Below are positions 1 to 9,373 of a stretch of 64,000 nucleotides of DNA, piece after piece. Below the pieces are notes generated by a model. That model was not told the origin of the DNA. It saw only the letters and a program-made list of their open reading frames with translations, and made no database searches. The stretch is taken from the NCBI GenBank assembly GCA_013122435.1, contig WYDT01000007.1, positions 186,001-250,000 on the forward strand, written 5' to 3'. The DNA is from Chloroflexi bacterium AL-N1. GTDB taxonomy: Bacteria > Chloroflexota > Chloroflexia > Chloroflexales > Roseiflexaceae. The number at the start of each line of letters is the position of its first letter. Within the stretch, counting starts at the first letter, position 1. Both the position numbers and the translations under genes were made by a program.

Positions 1-449
1 TCATGATATGACAGGCCGTTGAGGGCAGATGATCTGTTGTCTACAGTATTACTTTCCCCTATCTACAAACTCATAATCAATACGCATAAATGCTATTGAA
101 TAGCATAAGGGCTTCATGTTATGGCCATGCATAAATAGTAAATACGTATTTTTATATATAAAGTTTTTAATATTGATTATTAGTTTATTTATATGTAATA
201 TCTAGTTTATTTCAAGTTAATTATTGAATGCTACAATAAGTAGTGTTCATGTACGTGTGCCTGATTTGTTGCAATTGATTTTTCTTGCGTTATTGCACAA
301 GTATGTGAAACAAGGATTGTTTGTAGCATATGCGTCAATCTTTCCAATTAACAGATAATGTTATTTCTCCGATGTCAGTCTTGTCTGATGTCTACTTTGC
401 TGTGCTCTGAGGGCACTGTGCTTTCTTTCAATATATCAGGGAGGGAAAA
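1..449. other. AT-rich intergenic region with no gene seen
   Basis: About 450 bases, very A+T rich especially at 60-240, with no convincing reading frame on either strand and no tRNA-like fold that I could see. It ends in a strong Shine-Dalgarno (GGGAGGG at about 439-445) for the peroxidase gene, so the right half presumably carries that gene's promoter, but I could not fix -35/-10 boxes. Confidence 0.5.
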
Positions 450-1781
450 ATGACCGAGCGGGAAAAAGCTTCGCAGACGGAAAAGAGCGCGGAACAAGGG
501 GTGGACACCACTGATAGTAAAAGCCTATCACGTAGATTACTTATTGGAGCGGCTTCGTTGGTTGTTTTAGTCATTGTGGGGATATCGGTCTATGCAGTTT
601 GGCCACGTGGCCCCCAGTGGACCGATTCAGAGGTTACCTTACTTCGTTCGCTGTGGATTGGAGAATTGGCTCCACCACCAGCTGATCCTTCAAATGCTGT
701 GGTAGATGATCCCCGTGCTGTGGCATTTGGGGAAGAACTGTTCTTTGATGAGTCACTCAGTGTTGATGGGTCGGTCTCGTGTGCGACATGTCATGATCCT
801 GACCAGAGTTTTACTGACGGTTTGGCGTTTTCCGAGGGTGTTGGTGTGACGGGCCGTAGTGCCCCAACTGTAATTGGTACCGCCTATAGTGATTGGTTCT
901 TCTGGGATGGTCGTAAGGACAGTATGTGGTCGCAGGCACTTGGTCCGCTTGAAAGCCCGGTCGAGCATGGTGGAGCACGTACGTTTTATGTGCGTATCAT
1001 TGATCAGGAGTATCGTGTGCAGTATGAAGAGCTTTTTGGAGAATTACCAGACTTCTCTGATCAGGAGCGCTTCCCGGACAATGCCGCACCACTGGAAGAT
1101 CCTGCATCAAGTGCAGCATGGGCAGCCATGACGGAAGAGGATCGTGATAGTGTCAATCGGGTCTTCGCCAATATGGGCAAGGCTATCTCGGCATATCAAC
1201 GACAGATTGAGTTTGGCCCATCGCGTTTCGATCAGTACGTAGAGGCGGTAGTGAATAATGATAATGCAGCTATGCGTGCGGCCCTAACGCCAGAAGAAGA
1301 GGCTGGCCTCCGTGTTTTCATTGGTGATGGTAAATGTATGACCTGTCACTTAGGCCCCTTAATGACTGATAATCGCTTCTATAATCTCGATGTTCCATCT
1401 GTGGAGGGACAAGACCCTGATCGGGGTCGCGCGGTTGGTATTCAGCAAGTCGCTGAGGATGAGTTCAACTGTCTGGGTAGGTATAGCGATGCGGCTCCTG
1501 AAGATTGTGAACATCTGGAAGCACTCGATTTTGATGATCCAGATATAGAAAATGCTATGCGTACTGTGACGATTCGCAATATTGCGGAGACAGCGCCGTA
1601 TATGCATGCAGGCCAGTTACAGACATTAGAAGAGGTTGTTGAACATTATAATGTGTGGGAAGAACCAGGGCGAGAGATTGATCTTACCGAAGAGCAGAAA
1701 GCGCAACTTGTTGCATTCCTGCGTAGTTTGAGCAGCGAGGTCATCTTGCCAGACGAGAGTGGAGAAACTGCATCGCGATAA
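450..1781 (+). CDS. Di-haem cytochrome c peroxidase (MauG/CcpA family), membrane anchored
   Basis: The 443-residue product has a hydrophobic N-terminal anchor (about residues 28-51) followed by a bacterial di-haem peroxidase domain. Two haem c attachment motifs are visible, CATCH at 111-115 and CMTCH at 296-300, and a YMHAG motif at about 384-388 places a Met where family members supply an axial haem ligand. Such enzymes reduce hydrogen peroxide with electrons from small cytochromes outside the membrane, or, in MauG-like members, carry out other oxidations; which applies here cannot be told. The start is supported by GGGAGGG six bases upstream. It stands alone, followed by a convergent lipoprotein gene. 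Expected location is the outer face of the cytoplasmic membrane. Confidence 0.9.
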   Translation: MTEREKASQTEKSAEQGVDTTDSKSLSRRLLIGAASLVVLVIVGISVYAVWPRGPQWTDSEVTLLRSLWIGELAPPPADPSNAVVDDPRAVAFGEELFFDESLSVDGSVSCATCHDPDQSFTDGLAFSEGVGVTGRSAPTVIGTAYSDWFFWDGRKDSMWSQALGPLESPVEHGGARTFYVRIIDQEYRVQYEELFGELPDFSDQERFPDNAAPLEDPASSAAWAAMTEEDRDSVNRVFANMGKAISAYQRQIEFGPSRFDQYVEAVVNNDNAAMRAALTPEEEAGLRVFIGDGKCMTCHLGPLMTDNRFYNLDVPSVEGQDPDRGRAVGIQQVAEDEFNCLGRYSDAAPEDCEHLEALDFDDPDIENAMRTVTIRNIAETAPYMHAGQLQTLEEVVEHYNVWEEPGREIDLTEEQKAQLVAFLRSLSSEVILPDESGETASR

Positions 1782-1844
1782 ACATCTGTTGATTATGCAG
1801 GCAATGTGTTGTACAGGCACGTTGCCTTGCTTCTCTTATGTACA

Positions 1845-2393
1845 TCAGTTGGATGTTCTTATAAAGCCATTGCCGGGATCCAGTTCGCGGTTTACTAACT
1901 CGATGGTCTGAGTTTGTTCCGGTCCATCATAACAGATCTCGTAGCCATTGAGGAATTGGGGCATGCGTTCGATCAGGATAATATAAGCAGCCTCTTCCTC
2001 TTCCTCTTCTGCATACGTAAGTCGTGCTTCTACAAGGCCATTAGGAACAAAGCGGGGATAGACATCCGTTCTTTGACCATCTGGCTCTTCGATATAGAGT
2101 TGTCAGGTATGCCCATCATTCCATGCTGGCAGACCATCAAAGAGTGGAACGTGCGTGATCTGAAGCGCCTGTTCCTGTGCTCCATCACCATCGAAAGCGG
2201 TTCGTTGATATTCCCAGCCCTCCTGCCCCTGAACAGCCGTGGGCATCTCTGGATGGACCAGATCGACCACAATCTCAGATGAACTAATGGGGGCTGCTGG
2301 TTGTGTTGGTTGTGTTGCTTCTTCTGAAGGTGTTGCACACGCGGTAATCACCACAAGAAAGCTACAAACCCCGACTCTTGTATGAAGAGACAT
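1845..2393 (-). pseudogene. Lipoprotein gene interrupted by an in-frame TGA
   Basis: Starts at ATG 2391-2393 behind GGAGAGC and encodes a lipoprotein signal with lipobox ITAC (Cys about residue 18). Frame stays open for 182 codons to TGA at 1845-1847 except for one TGA at 2103-2105 (codon 97). The part beyond the stop is clearly coding in the same frame (e.g. YIEEPDGQRTDVYPRF, then an acidic run EEEEE), and the local context DGHT-stop-QLYIEE reads naturally if the codon were TGG (Trp). So this is a single G-to-A nonsense change, a sequencing error, or a truncated 96-residue product. No function recognised; a surface-exposed lipoprotein is the only safe statement. Convergent with the peroxidase gene. 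Confidence 0.7.
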
Positions 2394-2545
2394 ATAGCTC
2401 TCCTGTTTCCCTGCACGTTGATGATGTATACGAACGTGAAGTGGTATGATAGGCTCATTGTAGCACTTACGCAAAAAGCACAAGAAATAAGACAGGAACA
2501 TGTGTCCCTGCCGTATAGAAATAAGTGAAAGCAGCAAACTGCTAA

Positions 2546-3367
2546 TTAGCCATCTCGATACTTGCCAGGAGCGGATCGAATACGAAAACCCTGGTCAACC
2601 GCAAAGTTGTCGAAGCGAGCATAGACGGCTTTGGAAGGCGACCAGGATGAATCGCTGCCTCCATGGAATGTGCTAAACATAAAGGTATTGATAAGCGAAT
2701 CTCGGGTATTAGCACTACGAAATCGTATGTCGGTTAACTTCTCGATGAGTCTGCCGTCTACATAGAGTAGAACGCGTCCGTTTGCCTGATTGGGATCGTT
2801 GACTTGTACAAACAGTGACACTGCATGATATTTCCCGGTCTGGTAGCGGAAACTGCTACCTCGGTACGAGGTACCACAACGGTTCTCGCGCTCTTGCTTA
2901 TACAGGTATGGATATGGCTCACCCTCTCCTGAGAACATGGTTCGTGCACTCCATCTGTCAGCCGCCCCACTTCGACAACCAGTCACGGGATTCGCCGGTC
3001 CTAATCCATGTAGTTTTCCCCCACGAACAAACTCAAATCCTCGCTCAAACATCACATCGTAGTTGAGTGTGTAGGACTTTGCAGGCGGGATATTTTGCTT
3101 AAATGTGACACGTTCGGATCCGCCACTAAAAGGAACGTATCGTACGCGCACACATTTACTATTATTGACACCACAGTTAGAGCGAACCTCAGTATATTGG
3201 TTGTTGAACCAGCGTTGTCCGGTCCCTAACCGTTCAAAGTTCTCCCCCCAGACGGTTTGTTGAGTGCTGGGAGCAGATCGTGCAGGTGTGGTTGGATGCA
3301 TGACTGATGTGGCAATAAGGATCGTTGTGAGGAAACCCATTATGCGGACAAAACGTGCAGATTTCAT
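2546..3367 (-). CDS. Secreted polysaccharide lyase family 14-like protein
   Basis: A 273-residue protein with a Sec signal peptide (basic start MKSARF, hydrophobic core to about residue 22, cleavage near ARSA). The body has PL14-fold hallmarks: YDVMFERGFEFVRGGKLHGL around residues 105-125 and the FSTFHGGSDSSWSPS segment near 225-245. Family members are beta-jelly-roll lyases or binding proteins acting on uronate polymers such as alginate or glucuronan, by beta-elimination. ATG 3367 was chosen because AGGAGG lies nine bases upstream; an upstream TTG is less likely. The next gene upstream is another secreted carbohydrate-active protein, suggesting joint use of one polysaccharide. Substrate is unknown. 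Confidence 0.75.
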   Translation of the reverse strand: MKSARFVRIMGFLTTILIATSVMHPTTPARSAPSTQQTVWGENFERLGTGQRWFNNQYTEVRSNCGVNNSKCVRVRYVPFSGGSERVTFKQNIPPAKSYTLNYDVMFERGFEFVRGGKLHGLGPANPVTGCRSGAADRWSARTMFSGEGEPYPYLYKQERENRCGTSYRGSSFRYQTGKYHAVSLFVQVNDPNQANGRVLLYVDGRLIEKLTDIRFRSANTRDSLINTFMFSTFHGGSDSSWSPSKAVYARFDNFAVDQGFRIRSAPGKYRDG

Positions 3368-3508
3368 ATGCAAAAACCTCCTGATCTTGTTACGAATAAT
3401 GCTGAGAGAACTACCACCACAAGCTCTTTATTATTTGATATTTTAATATGAAATAAACTATAATTGTGATTTCATAATTAAATACTTATAAATTCATATA
3501 GGAAACAG

Positions 3509-3545
3509 GTCAACCGATACAAGACATAGGCTTGTATCGGTTGAC
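3509..3545 (-). terminator. 15-bp perfect hairpin 3' of the DUF5060 glycosidase
   Basis: Arms 3509-3523 and 3531-3545 are perfectly complementary (15 bp) around a 7-base loop. It lies 16 bases past the stop codon of the leftward glycosidase gene, so it is likely its transcription terminator or an mRNA-stabilising 3' hairpin; the T-rich tail on the leftward strand is weak. Confidence 0.65.
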
Positions 3546-3561
3546 AAGAGGACGGGACAGA

Positions 3562-5919
3562 CTATGATGAAGCAATCACAAGTTGGGGTGCTGTGACACC
3601 TTCACTTGAGCTGAATGCAGCATCATTGCCACCTGCATCCATTTCCAGAATGACGGTCACGGTACCATTGCCACTGACGAGAGTATCTACGTCAAGGGTA
3701 TAAGTCGTGCCAACATCCCATGTACCACTACGATTGGCAACCTGTGTGCCTTTGCCAGGGGCATTGCTGTTGCTCAGGCTGCCTTCACTCCAGCTATTGC
3801 TAGTTCCTTTGTAAGCGCGAATGGTGCCACTGCCTGCGTCACTGTCAACACGTAGTTTGAGCTTGGCATCAGTAATATTGCTGACACCACTGACGTTGAA
3901 TTTGAGGTAAGTGATACGTTGTCCTGGTTCGACACGCAATAAATCATTATTTTGGTTGGTGCCACTTTCCAGGTAGGTATCATCGGTTGGTGTAAATGTT
4001 TTGGTGGTTGGATTTGGTCCAGGTGTTGGAGTAGGATTACTGCCACCACTGCGTTTGAGCAAGACCACCCAATCGCTGTTAGTGGAGTTTGGTGGGTTAC
4101 CCAGTGCGATAGAATTGCCACTTACGGTTTTAGTGGTACCCTCAAATGTACCACTACGGGGATTGAACCAGCGTTGAGTATAAGTACCATTAGTGACGCT
4201 TAGTGTACCGCTGGGACTCGCGTCAGGCAGATATACCGAGTACGCTTGACCACCCTGCGCTAACACACGGCCACCACCATTGGCACCATCCTCACCAGAT
4301 AGTAGTCCATCGTTGTTTGTCATATTGCCAAGGTCACGGCTCAGGTTATTCATGAAATACGTGACAGCATAGCCTGTCTCACGATACAGATCGTCGCGGT
4401 CACGGAAATCACGATGGTTAAAATCATTTCCACAGGTTTGATAACCACCATACCACTCAACACCCCAGGAACCGACATGGAGTGGCCCCCACAGGACATT
4501 GCGACGCTCGTCAGCCCGGTCGTCAGGATCGCAGGGGTTTGCTCCATTAGCAGGAGCTTGTTCGTCAGAGGAAAAGATCCATTGATGACCCGCGCTCTTG
4601 GAGTTGGAAAGAAAACCTTTGGCGAAATCAATTACCCGGCCCTGATCGCTTTGCATAGCAATACCGTCAAAGGTGGGATGTCCATACAAATCATTATATT
4701 TACTGTTGTTGTTATTGATGGAGTGAATGACCACTGGTGAATTATAGGGATCAACAGCTTTGATATAGTCCGCATACAGTTTTACCTGTTCGATAGTACC
4801 AGGCTTACCAATGTCTAACGGATAGCCATGTTTGCCGTCAGAGACTCCGCCATACTCTTCGCCGATATCCCAGGTGATATTGTGATGCCCAAATCGAGCG
4901 ATTAGTTCACGGTAGTACAGTTTACGTGCTTTAGCAAAACGTGTCCCTCCGATAGCGTTAAATTCGTAGTGTTCAAAGAACTGCTCGGTCTCGGTTTCAG
5001 TGGTAAGCAAATGAATGTGCATCCCTTTTTGTGTCATATACTCAAAGATAAGGTTCCACTGAGCAAGTTTAGACACATCGTAGCGATACATATTGTTTTT
5101 GTTGTCCTTGACACGTGCAGGCCAGGGCCATATGTTATTTCCATCGCCACCCTCAGTCATGGTGATAATGTAGATGGAATTATTTTTTGCGGTATCAACC
5201 AGATAATTCACTGTACCGATAATCCCTTTCCCCTTGCCATTTTTCCAGGTCGGTTGGCCTGATTGCCAATCCTGGACGTGGTCACTATAGTTCCGCAAAT
5301 CACTCAGACCGTTCTCGGTGCCATCGATATCGGTAATACCAAGAAATGTTTCAGGGCTTCCTGGTCCACCTTTCACAAAGTATTCGCCATTATCGAATTG
5401 CAGGTACTGTTTTCCAACATAGCGAAGTTTGCCTTTGGCATAGAAGCCGGGGGCATTTGAATCAGGAGCACCGATGTTGAATGAGCCATTTGTCCCATTA
5501 GGTGCTACCGGGTTGCCAACACTATCATTCAACGCAATGGCTACTTCATTGCCCTGGCGAAATGAAACAGTATAGGTATAGCTTCCCTGGGTGGGTGGCA
5601 CAAAGTGAGCGCGCCATACATTGCCGCTGGTGCTGCTGCTCTGAGCCGCATTCCCGTCGGCTGCAAAATATCCTGGTACTTTCCAGGTTTTGCCACCACC
5701 GGAGATCGTGACCGTCATACGATAGTTCATAAACGGATTAGATGAATTGTTCTCTCCCACATTTGGCCCCTGACACTCAACTGTGATTGGCTGGTACGCT
5801 TTGAGGGAACCATTGACACTACATGCCGGAGCAGCTTGAACATTTATTGCGGTGAGACCATAGGTCATCGTAATCATTACGGTTAGGATGATGGGTATGA
5901 TTGTGGTACGTCTACGCAT
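3562..5919 (-). CDS. Secreted DUF5060 glycoside hydrolase with C-terminal CBM96/DNRLRE-type module
   Basis: A 785-residue secreted protein: signal peptide 1-29 (ends VQAAPA), an N-terminal DUF5060 beta-sandwich at about 33-130, a TIM-barrel-like catalytic region at about 170-530 (contains TWDIGEEYGG, with Glu residues suited to catalysis), a small beta domain like the 'putative collagen-binding' domain at about 545-620, a Thr/Pro linker (PTPTPGPNPTTKT) and a C-terminal module starting TFTPTDDTYL typical of CBM96/DNRLRE carbohydrate-binding domains. Proteins of this build degrade plant or algal polysaccharides. RBS GGAAGGAAG precedes ATG 5919. The gene is followed by the PL14-like gene; a strong hairpin at 3509-3545 between them argues against simple readthrough, so they may be separate units of one pathway. 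Confidence 0.8.
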   Translation of the reverse strand: MRRRTTIIPIILTVMITMTYGLTAINVQAAPACSVNGSLKAYQPITVECQGPNVGENNSSNPFMNYRMTVTISGGGKTWKVPGYFAADGNAAQSSSTSGNVWRAHFVPPTQGSYTYTVSFRQGNEVAIALNDSVGNPVAPNGTNGSFNIGAPDSNAPGFYAKGKLRYVGKQYLQFDNGEYFVKGGPGSPETFLGITDIDGTENGLSDLRNYSDHVQDWQSGQPTWKNGKGKGIIGTVNYLVDTAKNNSIYIITMTEGGDGNNIWPWPARVKDNKNNMYRYDVSKLAQWNLIFEYMTQKGMHIHLLTTETETEQFFEHYEFNAIGGTRFAKARKLYYRELIARFGHHNITWDIGEEYGGVSDGKHGYPLDIGKPGTIEQVKLYADYIKAVDPYNSPVVIHSINNNNSKYNDLYGHPTFDGIAMQSDQGRVIDFAKGFLSNSKSAGHQWIFSSDEQAPANGANPCDPDDRADERRNVLWGPLHVGSWGVEWYGGYQTCGNDFNHRDFRDRDDLYRETGYAVTYFMNNLSRDLGNMTNNDGLLSGEDGANGGGRVLAQGGQAYSVYLPDASPSGTLSVTNGTYTQRWFNPRSGTFEGTTKTVSGNSIALGNPPNSTNSDWVVLLKRSGGSNPTPTPGPNPTTKTFTPTDDTYLESGTNQNNDLLRVEPGQRITYLKFNVSGVSNITDAKLKLRVDSDAGSGTIRAYKGTSNSWSEGSLSNSNAPGKGTQVANRSGTWDVGTTYTLDVDTLVSGNGTVTVILEMDAGGNDAAFSSSEGVTAPQLVIASS

Positions 5920-6404
5920 AGTTTAGCTTCCTTCCTTACCTTTCGTGGTTAAGGACTATCAGAGCAATTGATCCCAACTACTCGCCATTAGCATTGGCGA
6001 AATAAGAATGGTATGTGGTTCCTCCTTCCTACTGCTAAAAATTATTGTTGAGCTTTTCGTTTTTGGCGTACACTATCTAATTCAGATTGTAAGCATTGTA
6101 TACAGATACTATCTCTAAAAATACGGAAATGTAACTGGCAAATGCTCAAAAAATGTTCACCTTGTTTTTAGTGTCATATTGTGATCTGTGGATCTATCTT
6201 AATGTATTCGTATTCTGTCGCAATAATGTTTTGTGTGAGCTATACTATCTGGATGTGATAACTTCATATCAGTGGTATAAAGATATACCTGAATTTCATG
6301 TATACAAAGAGAAAAGTTTTTAAGATATTGAATTTTAATATAAGATGATCTGAAAATTATGGCAGATTTGTGGCATTTGGATGAGGATGTTGTGATATTA
6401 GGAG
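5920..6404. other. Intergenic region, A+T rich, probable promoter of the glycosidase gene
   Basis: Nearly 500 bases between the divergent-side start of the glycosidase gene and the 3' end of the methyltransferase gene. I see no reading frame with coding character; the only open frame on the plus strand (from 6359) is antisense to the methyltransferase end and crosses its terminator-like hairpin. Several A+T-rich tracts could hold promoter elements for the leftward glycosidase gene, but none is clear enough to assign. Confidence 0.45.
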
Positions 6405-6435
6405 TAGTGTCTGATCTTGTGACAATCAGACACTA
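6405..6435 (-). terminator. 11-bp hairpin 3' of the methyltransferase gene
   Basis: Arms 6405-6415 and 6425-6435 are perfect complements with a 9-base loop, 25 bases beyond the stop of the leftward methyltransferase gene. A likely terminator, although a clean T-tract is not present. Confidence 0.6.
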
Positions 6436-6460
6436 TCAGATTTGTGAATATCTGTATCTC

Positions 6461-7108
6461 TTACGGGCGATATTGGCAATAATAGAATGCTTGTGTTTCG
6501 GGGTCGGCATTCTCGTTAGGACTAAAGTCAACGGTTTGCACATCGATGACATGTAGGTTCTCAGTATTCAAGATATCGGCAAATTCACCTGCAGAGTAGG
6601 CTGAAACATTGATCGTGTGCCCAAGAAACGGTATGGTAAAGTAGTCAAAATTTCCTTCAACCATTGATATTACTACATAACTCTCTGATTCCAGATAACG
6701 TGTGAGTTGTCGTATCGTTGGAACAATATCTGCTCTTGGCAACATGAGAAGCGAAAAGAAAGCAGCCATGCCCTGAAACATGAGACCATCTAAAGATAGA
6801 TCTGTCATATCCATTAAACGGAATGTGCCATTAGGTACTTTTTGCTGGGCTAATCGCAGCATTTCTACAGACGAATCGATCCCCGTAACATTAAATCCCG
6901 CATTGGCAATCAATTGAGCTGTAGGAACGCCTGCTCCGCATCCAACATCAAGTACCTGTGCGTTGGTAGGTAAGTTTTGAATAAGCCATTCTGTTGCACT
7001 AACCTGTGCTGGATTGACTCCAAATGCTGACTCATACACATCGCCGATTTTGTCAAAGGTCTCAGCCTGTTTCAGTGTGTTTTCCGAAAACATCTTTCTT
7101 TCCATCAT
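6461..7108 (-). CDS. Class I SAM-dependent methyltransferase
   Basis: A 215-residue (from ATG 7108) Rossmann-fold methyltransferase. Motif I VLDVGCGAGVP for S-adenosylmethionine binding is at about residues 50-60, the acidic residue of motif II follows in VTGIDSS, and the post-motif pattern FRLMDMTDL fits motif III. Substrate cannot be told; the generic fold covers small molecules and quinones. Two adjacent ATG codons (7108, 7105) follow AAGGAT, and either may be used; an upstream extension to 7198 is unlikely because it lacks a ribosome site. The gene stands alone between the glycosidase and the membrane kinase. Confidence 0.8.
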   Translation of the reverse strand: MMERKMFSENTLKQAETFDKIGDVYESAFGVNPAQVSATEWLIQNLPTNAQVLDVGCGAGVPTAQLIANAGFNVTGIDSSVEMLRLAQQKVPNGTFRLMDMTDLSLDGLMFQGMAAFFSLLMLPRADIVPTIRQLTRYLESESYVVISMVEGNFDYFTIPFLGHTINVSAYSAGEFADILNTENLHVIDVQTVDFSPNENADPETQAFYYCQYRP

Positions 7109-7227
7109 TACATCCTTTTTAGCACAAAAGATTATAGAGTCTGAATATATGAATTTTATCATGTGTAGTAAACAAGAACAACCTGTTGAGTGTGACAATG
7201 AACCCTCACTACAAATAGTTTTCTTGG

Positions 7228-8757
7228 TTAAACTTTTAGCTTTGTATGGGTCAACTGCTGAGAGCCAAGTATCATAATCAATGTATGCAATTGGATCTCA
7301 ACTTCAGATGGTGTCGGTCGTCTGTTAGGGTCGTGGTTGAGCATAGTAGTGAGGAGGTCGGCGAGGTCAGGTGGTAGTGTGGCCAGTGCGGGAAACTGGA
7401 GCGGGTGGGTGCTGGAATCATTGGCAGTGAGGAGTTGATAGAGCGTGGCCCCCAGCCCATCCACGTCGCTGGTTGAAGTGACTTGGTCTTGATACTGCTC
7501 TGGGGCGGCGAAACCGGGGGTCCCGTAGCAGTGTGGCCGGGTCGTCGGGTGGGGCTCCTCCATGCGGGTGGCACTGCCAAAGTCGAGCAGCACCGGGGTG
7601 GGACGGTCGGTGGCGGCAATCAGATTGGCGGGTTTGAGGTCGCCGTGGACGATAGGTTGGGGTTGGTCGGCCAGATAGCCGAGGGTCTGGACAATGCCGT
7701 GGGCATAGCCGAGGGCTTGAGCAAGAGGGAGTGGTTTGGTACCGACTAACTGTCCGGTATCGTTTGTGGTAGTGATGCCTTGTTCGAGGGTGGGACCAGC
7801 GATATTTTCCAGGACCAGTAAGGGGGTGTGATCATCAGGCCACCAGATGTGAACGTGCGGCAATCCGGGATAGGCGAGGGACTGGAGGAGGGTGGCTTCG
7901 TGAGCGAGACAGGCGTGGGCATCGGTGTGCCAGTCGAGTGGTTGGGGCGCATCGATGGAGGCAAGGGTCTTGAGGACAACGAGTTGGCCAGTGTGCAGGT
8001 CGCGGGCGAGATAGACGTGACTCATGCCACCGGTGGCGAGGGGCCGCAGGAACGTGTAGTGCGCCGGGATGGGCAGCGTGGTGGGCAGGCGGCTGGCAAA
8101 GATAAGCCCACACAGGTGACAATGGTCGGTATCCAGGGCGGTAGGGGTATGGCACACCGGACACCAGATCGCGGTACTTAGGTCAGGTAATGCCAGGGGT
8201 ACAGTTGGGAATCCGCTGGTGTTGCTGGGCGAGGGAGTTTGTTGGATCGTTACAACTGGTGTAATCGCTGGTGAATCATCGATCATGTTTTTACATTGCC
8301 AGATCGAAATTCCTAAAAGAAAGAGCGCCAGTGGTACACCAAGAAAATGAACTGGTTCTATAGACGGAAACATAACACCTAAGAGAGTAACGTTACATAT
8401 CCAGCGCAACATACCAAAAATTAAGAGTGTCGCACATCTGCTGCGATAGGTTGGGTTGCGAAACCGAAGCCCAAGAACTGGTACGCATAGCATTGCCATT
8501 GGTAAAGTTGCCAGCACTGGGCCGTAAGGTTGGTCACTCAACCTGAAGAGCAATGAAATCACAATAATGCTATTGATCGCTGGCTCACATTGGTTTAATG
8601 CTACAAAGCGGAGAGTCTTAGCATACTCCCCGCGATAAATCAGGCTCTCTACAAAGGCAACAATTCCTAATATTGAACTACAGGTTAAACCAAAGAGTGT
8701 GAGAAGGATCAGTACAAGCACGAAGAGGACAGACAACAATGCTCCTATTTCTTCCAT
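7228..8757 (-). CDS. Membrane Ser/Thr protein kinase with zinc-ribbon
   Basis: A 509-residue kinase. The N-terminal 170 residues contain about five hydrophobic helices; a zinc ribbon with two CxxC pairs (CPVC and CHLC) sits at about 197-216; the kinase domain runs from about 230 to 500. Visible kinase motifs are the glycine loop ATGGMSHVY, the VVLKT lysine, HGDLKPAN in place of HRDLKPEN (the Arg of HRD is lost, so activation-loop control is probably relaxed), and LLDFGSA. It probably phosphorylates cytoplasmic targets from the membrane. The kinase-coding part is much richer in G+C than the membrane part, see findings. ATG 8757 is preceded by GAGGAG with a slightly long spacer. Confidence 0.85.
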   Translation of the reverse strand: MEEIGALLSVLFVLVLILLTLFGLTCSSILGIVAFVESLIYRGEYAKTLRFVALNQCEPAINSIIVISLLFRLSDQPYGPVLATLPMAMLCVPVLGLRFRNPTYRSRCATLLIFGMLRWICNVTLLGVMFPSIEPVHFLGVPLALFLLGISIWQCKNMIDDSPAITPVVTIQQTPSPSNTSGFPTVPLALPDLSTAIWCPVCHTPTALDTDHCHLCGLIFASRLPTTLPIPAHYTFLRPLATGGMSHVYLARDLHTGQLVVLKTLASIDAPQPLDWHTDAHACLAHEATLLQSLAYPGLPHVHIWWPDDHTPLLVLENIAGPTLEQGITTTNDTGQLVGTKPLPLAQALGYAHGIVQTLGYLADQPQPIVHGDLKPANLIAATDRPTPVLLDFGSATRMEEPHPTTRPHCYGTPGFAAPEQYQDQVTSTSDVDGLGATLYQLLTANDSSTHPLQFPALATLPPDLADLLTTMLNHDPNRRPTPSEVEIQLHTLIMILGSQQLTHTKLKV

Positions 8758-8909
8758 TTTGTAATATCTCCTCAGTCTCTGCAATTATCTTTTGTTACTC
8801 GTACCGACGCTGATCGTTTTTTAAAAATTGTAGTATGATGGTAGGACTGTAGCATGCGCTAAAATGTTTTTTCAAGCACTCACGTGTTATTTTGTGAAAA
8901 GGAAAGCCT

Positions 8910-9293
8910 ATGGATCGCCCCTCTATTGATCAGCAAGTAACGTTTTTATATACCCGCGATCTTGTGGGCACAACGCGTTTTTATGAAGAGGTAATGGGTT
9001 TGCCGCTGGCCCTTGATCAGGGAACTTGTCGGATTTATCGGGTCAGTCGCGATGGGTATCTGGGTTTCTGTCAACGCGATGCAGCATCCGAACAGGCCTC
9101 GCTCATCATCACGATAGCCACACGTTCAGTTGACGATTGGTATAATTATTTGTGCGCGCAAGGTGTCGAGTTCGAAAAAGCCCCGGCTCGTAATGCTGAC
9201 TACAATATCTACCATTGTTTTATGCGCGATCCCAATGGCTATCTGCTTGAAATCCAGGAGTTTCTGGACCTGGCCTGGCCTCCTGCCGAATAA
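8910..9293 (+). CDS. VOC superfamily (glyoxalase/dioxygenase-like) protein
   Basis: A 127-residue single-domain vicinal-oxygen-chelate protein. The typical opening (TRDLVGTTRFYEEVMGLPL) and the closing motif FMRDPNGYLLEIQEF with the metal-binding Glu near residue 117 are present. Family members bind a divalent metal and act as glyoxalases, dioxygenases, fosfomycin or bleomycin resistance proteins, or have no catalytic role; nothing here selects one. A good AAGGAAAG ribosome site precedes ATG 8910. The ABC-F gene follows 80 bases downstream on the same strand and may be cotranscribed. Confidence 0.8.
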   Translation: MDRPSIDQQVTFLYTRDLVGTTRFYEEVMGLPLALDQGTCRIYRVSRDGYLGFCQRDAASEQASLIITIATRSVDDWYNYLCAQGVEFEKAPARNADYNIYHCFMRDPNGYLLEIQEFLDLAWPPAE

Positions 9294-9373
9294 TGGTTGA
9301 TACAACAATAGAAATACGAACAATAAGAAACCACGTACTGTTGCATAAGTAGTCTGGTGATGTAGGACGTCTG

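Noticed and set aside
6359-6556. Open frame of 65 codons on the plus strand
   Set aside because: It is antisense to the methyltransferase end and crosses that gene's hairpin; no ribosome site or family pattern.
7828-8181. 117-codon open frame antisense to the kinase gene
   Set aside because: High G+C of the kinase half makes long antisense frames; the leftward kinase motifs are unmistakable.
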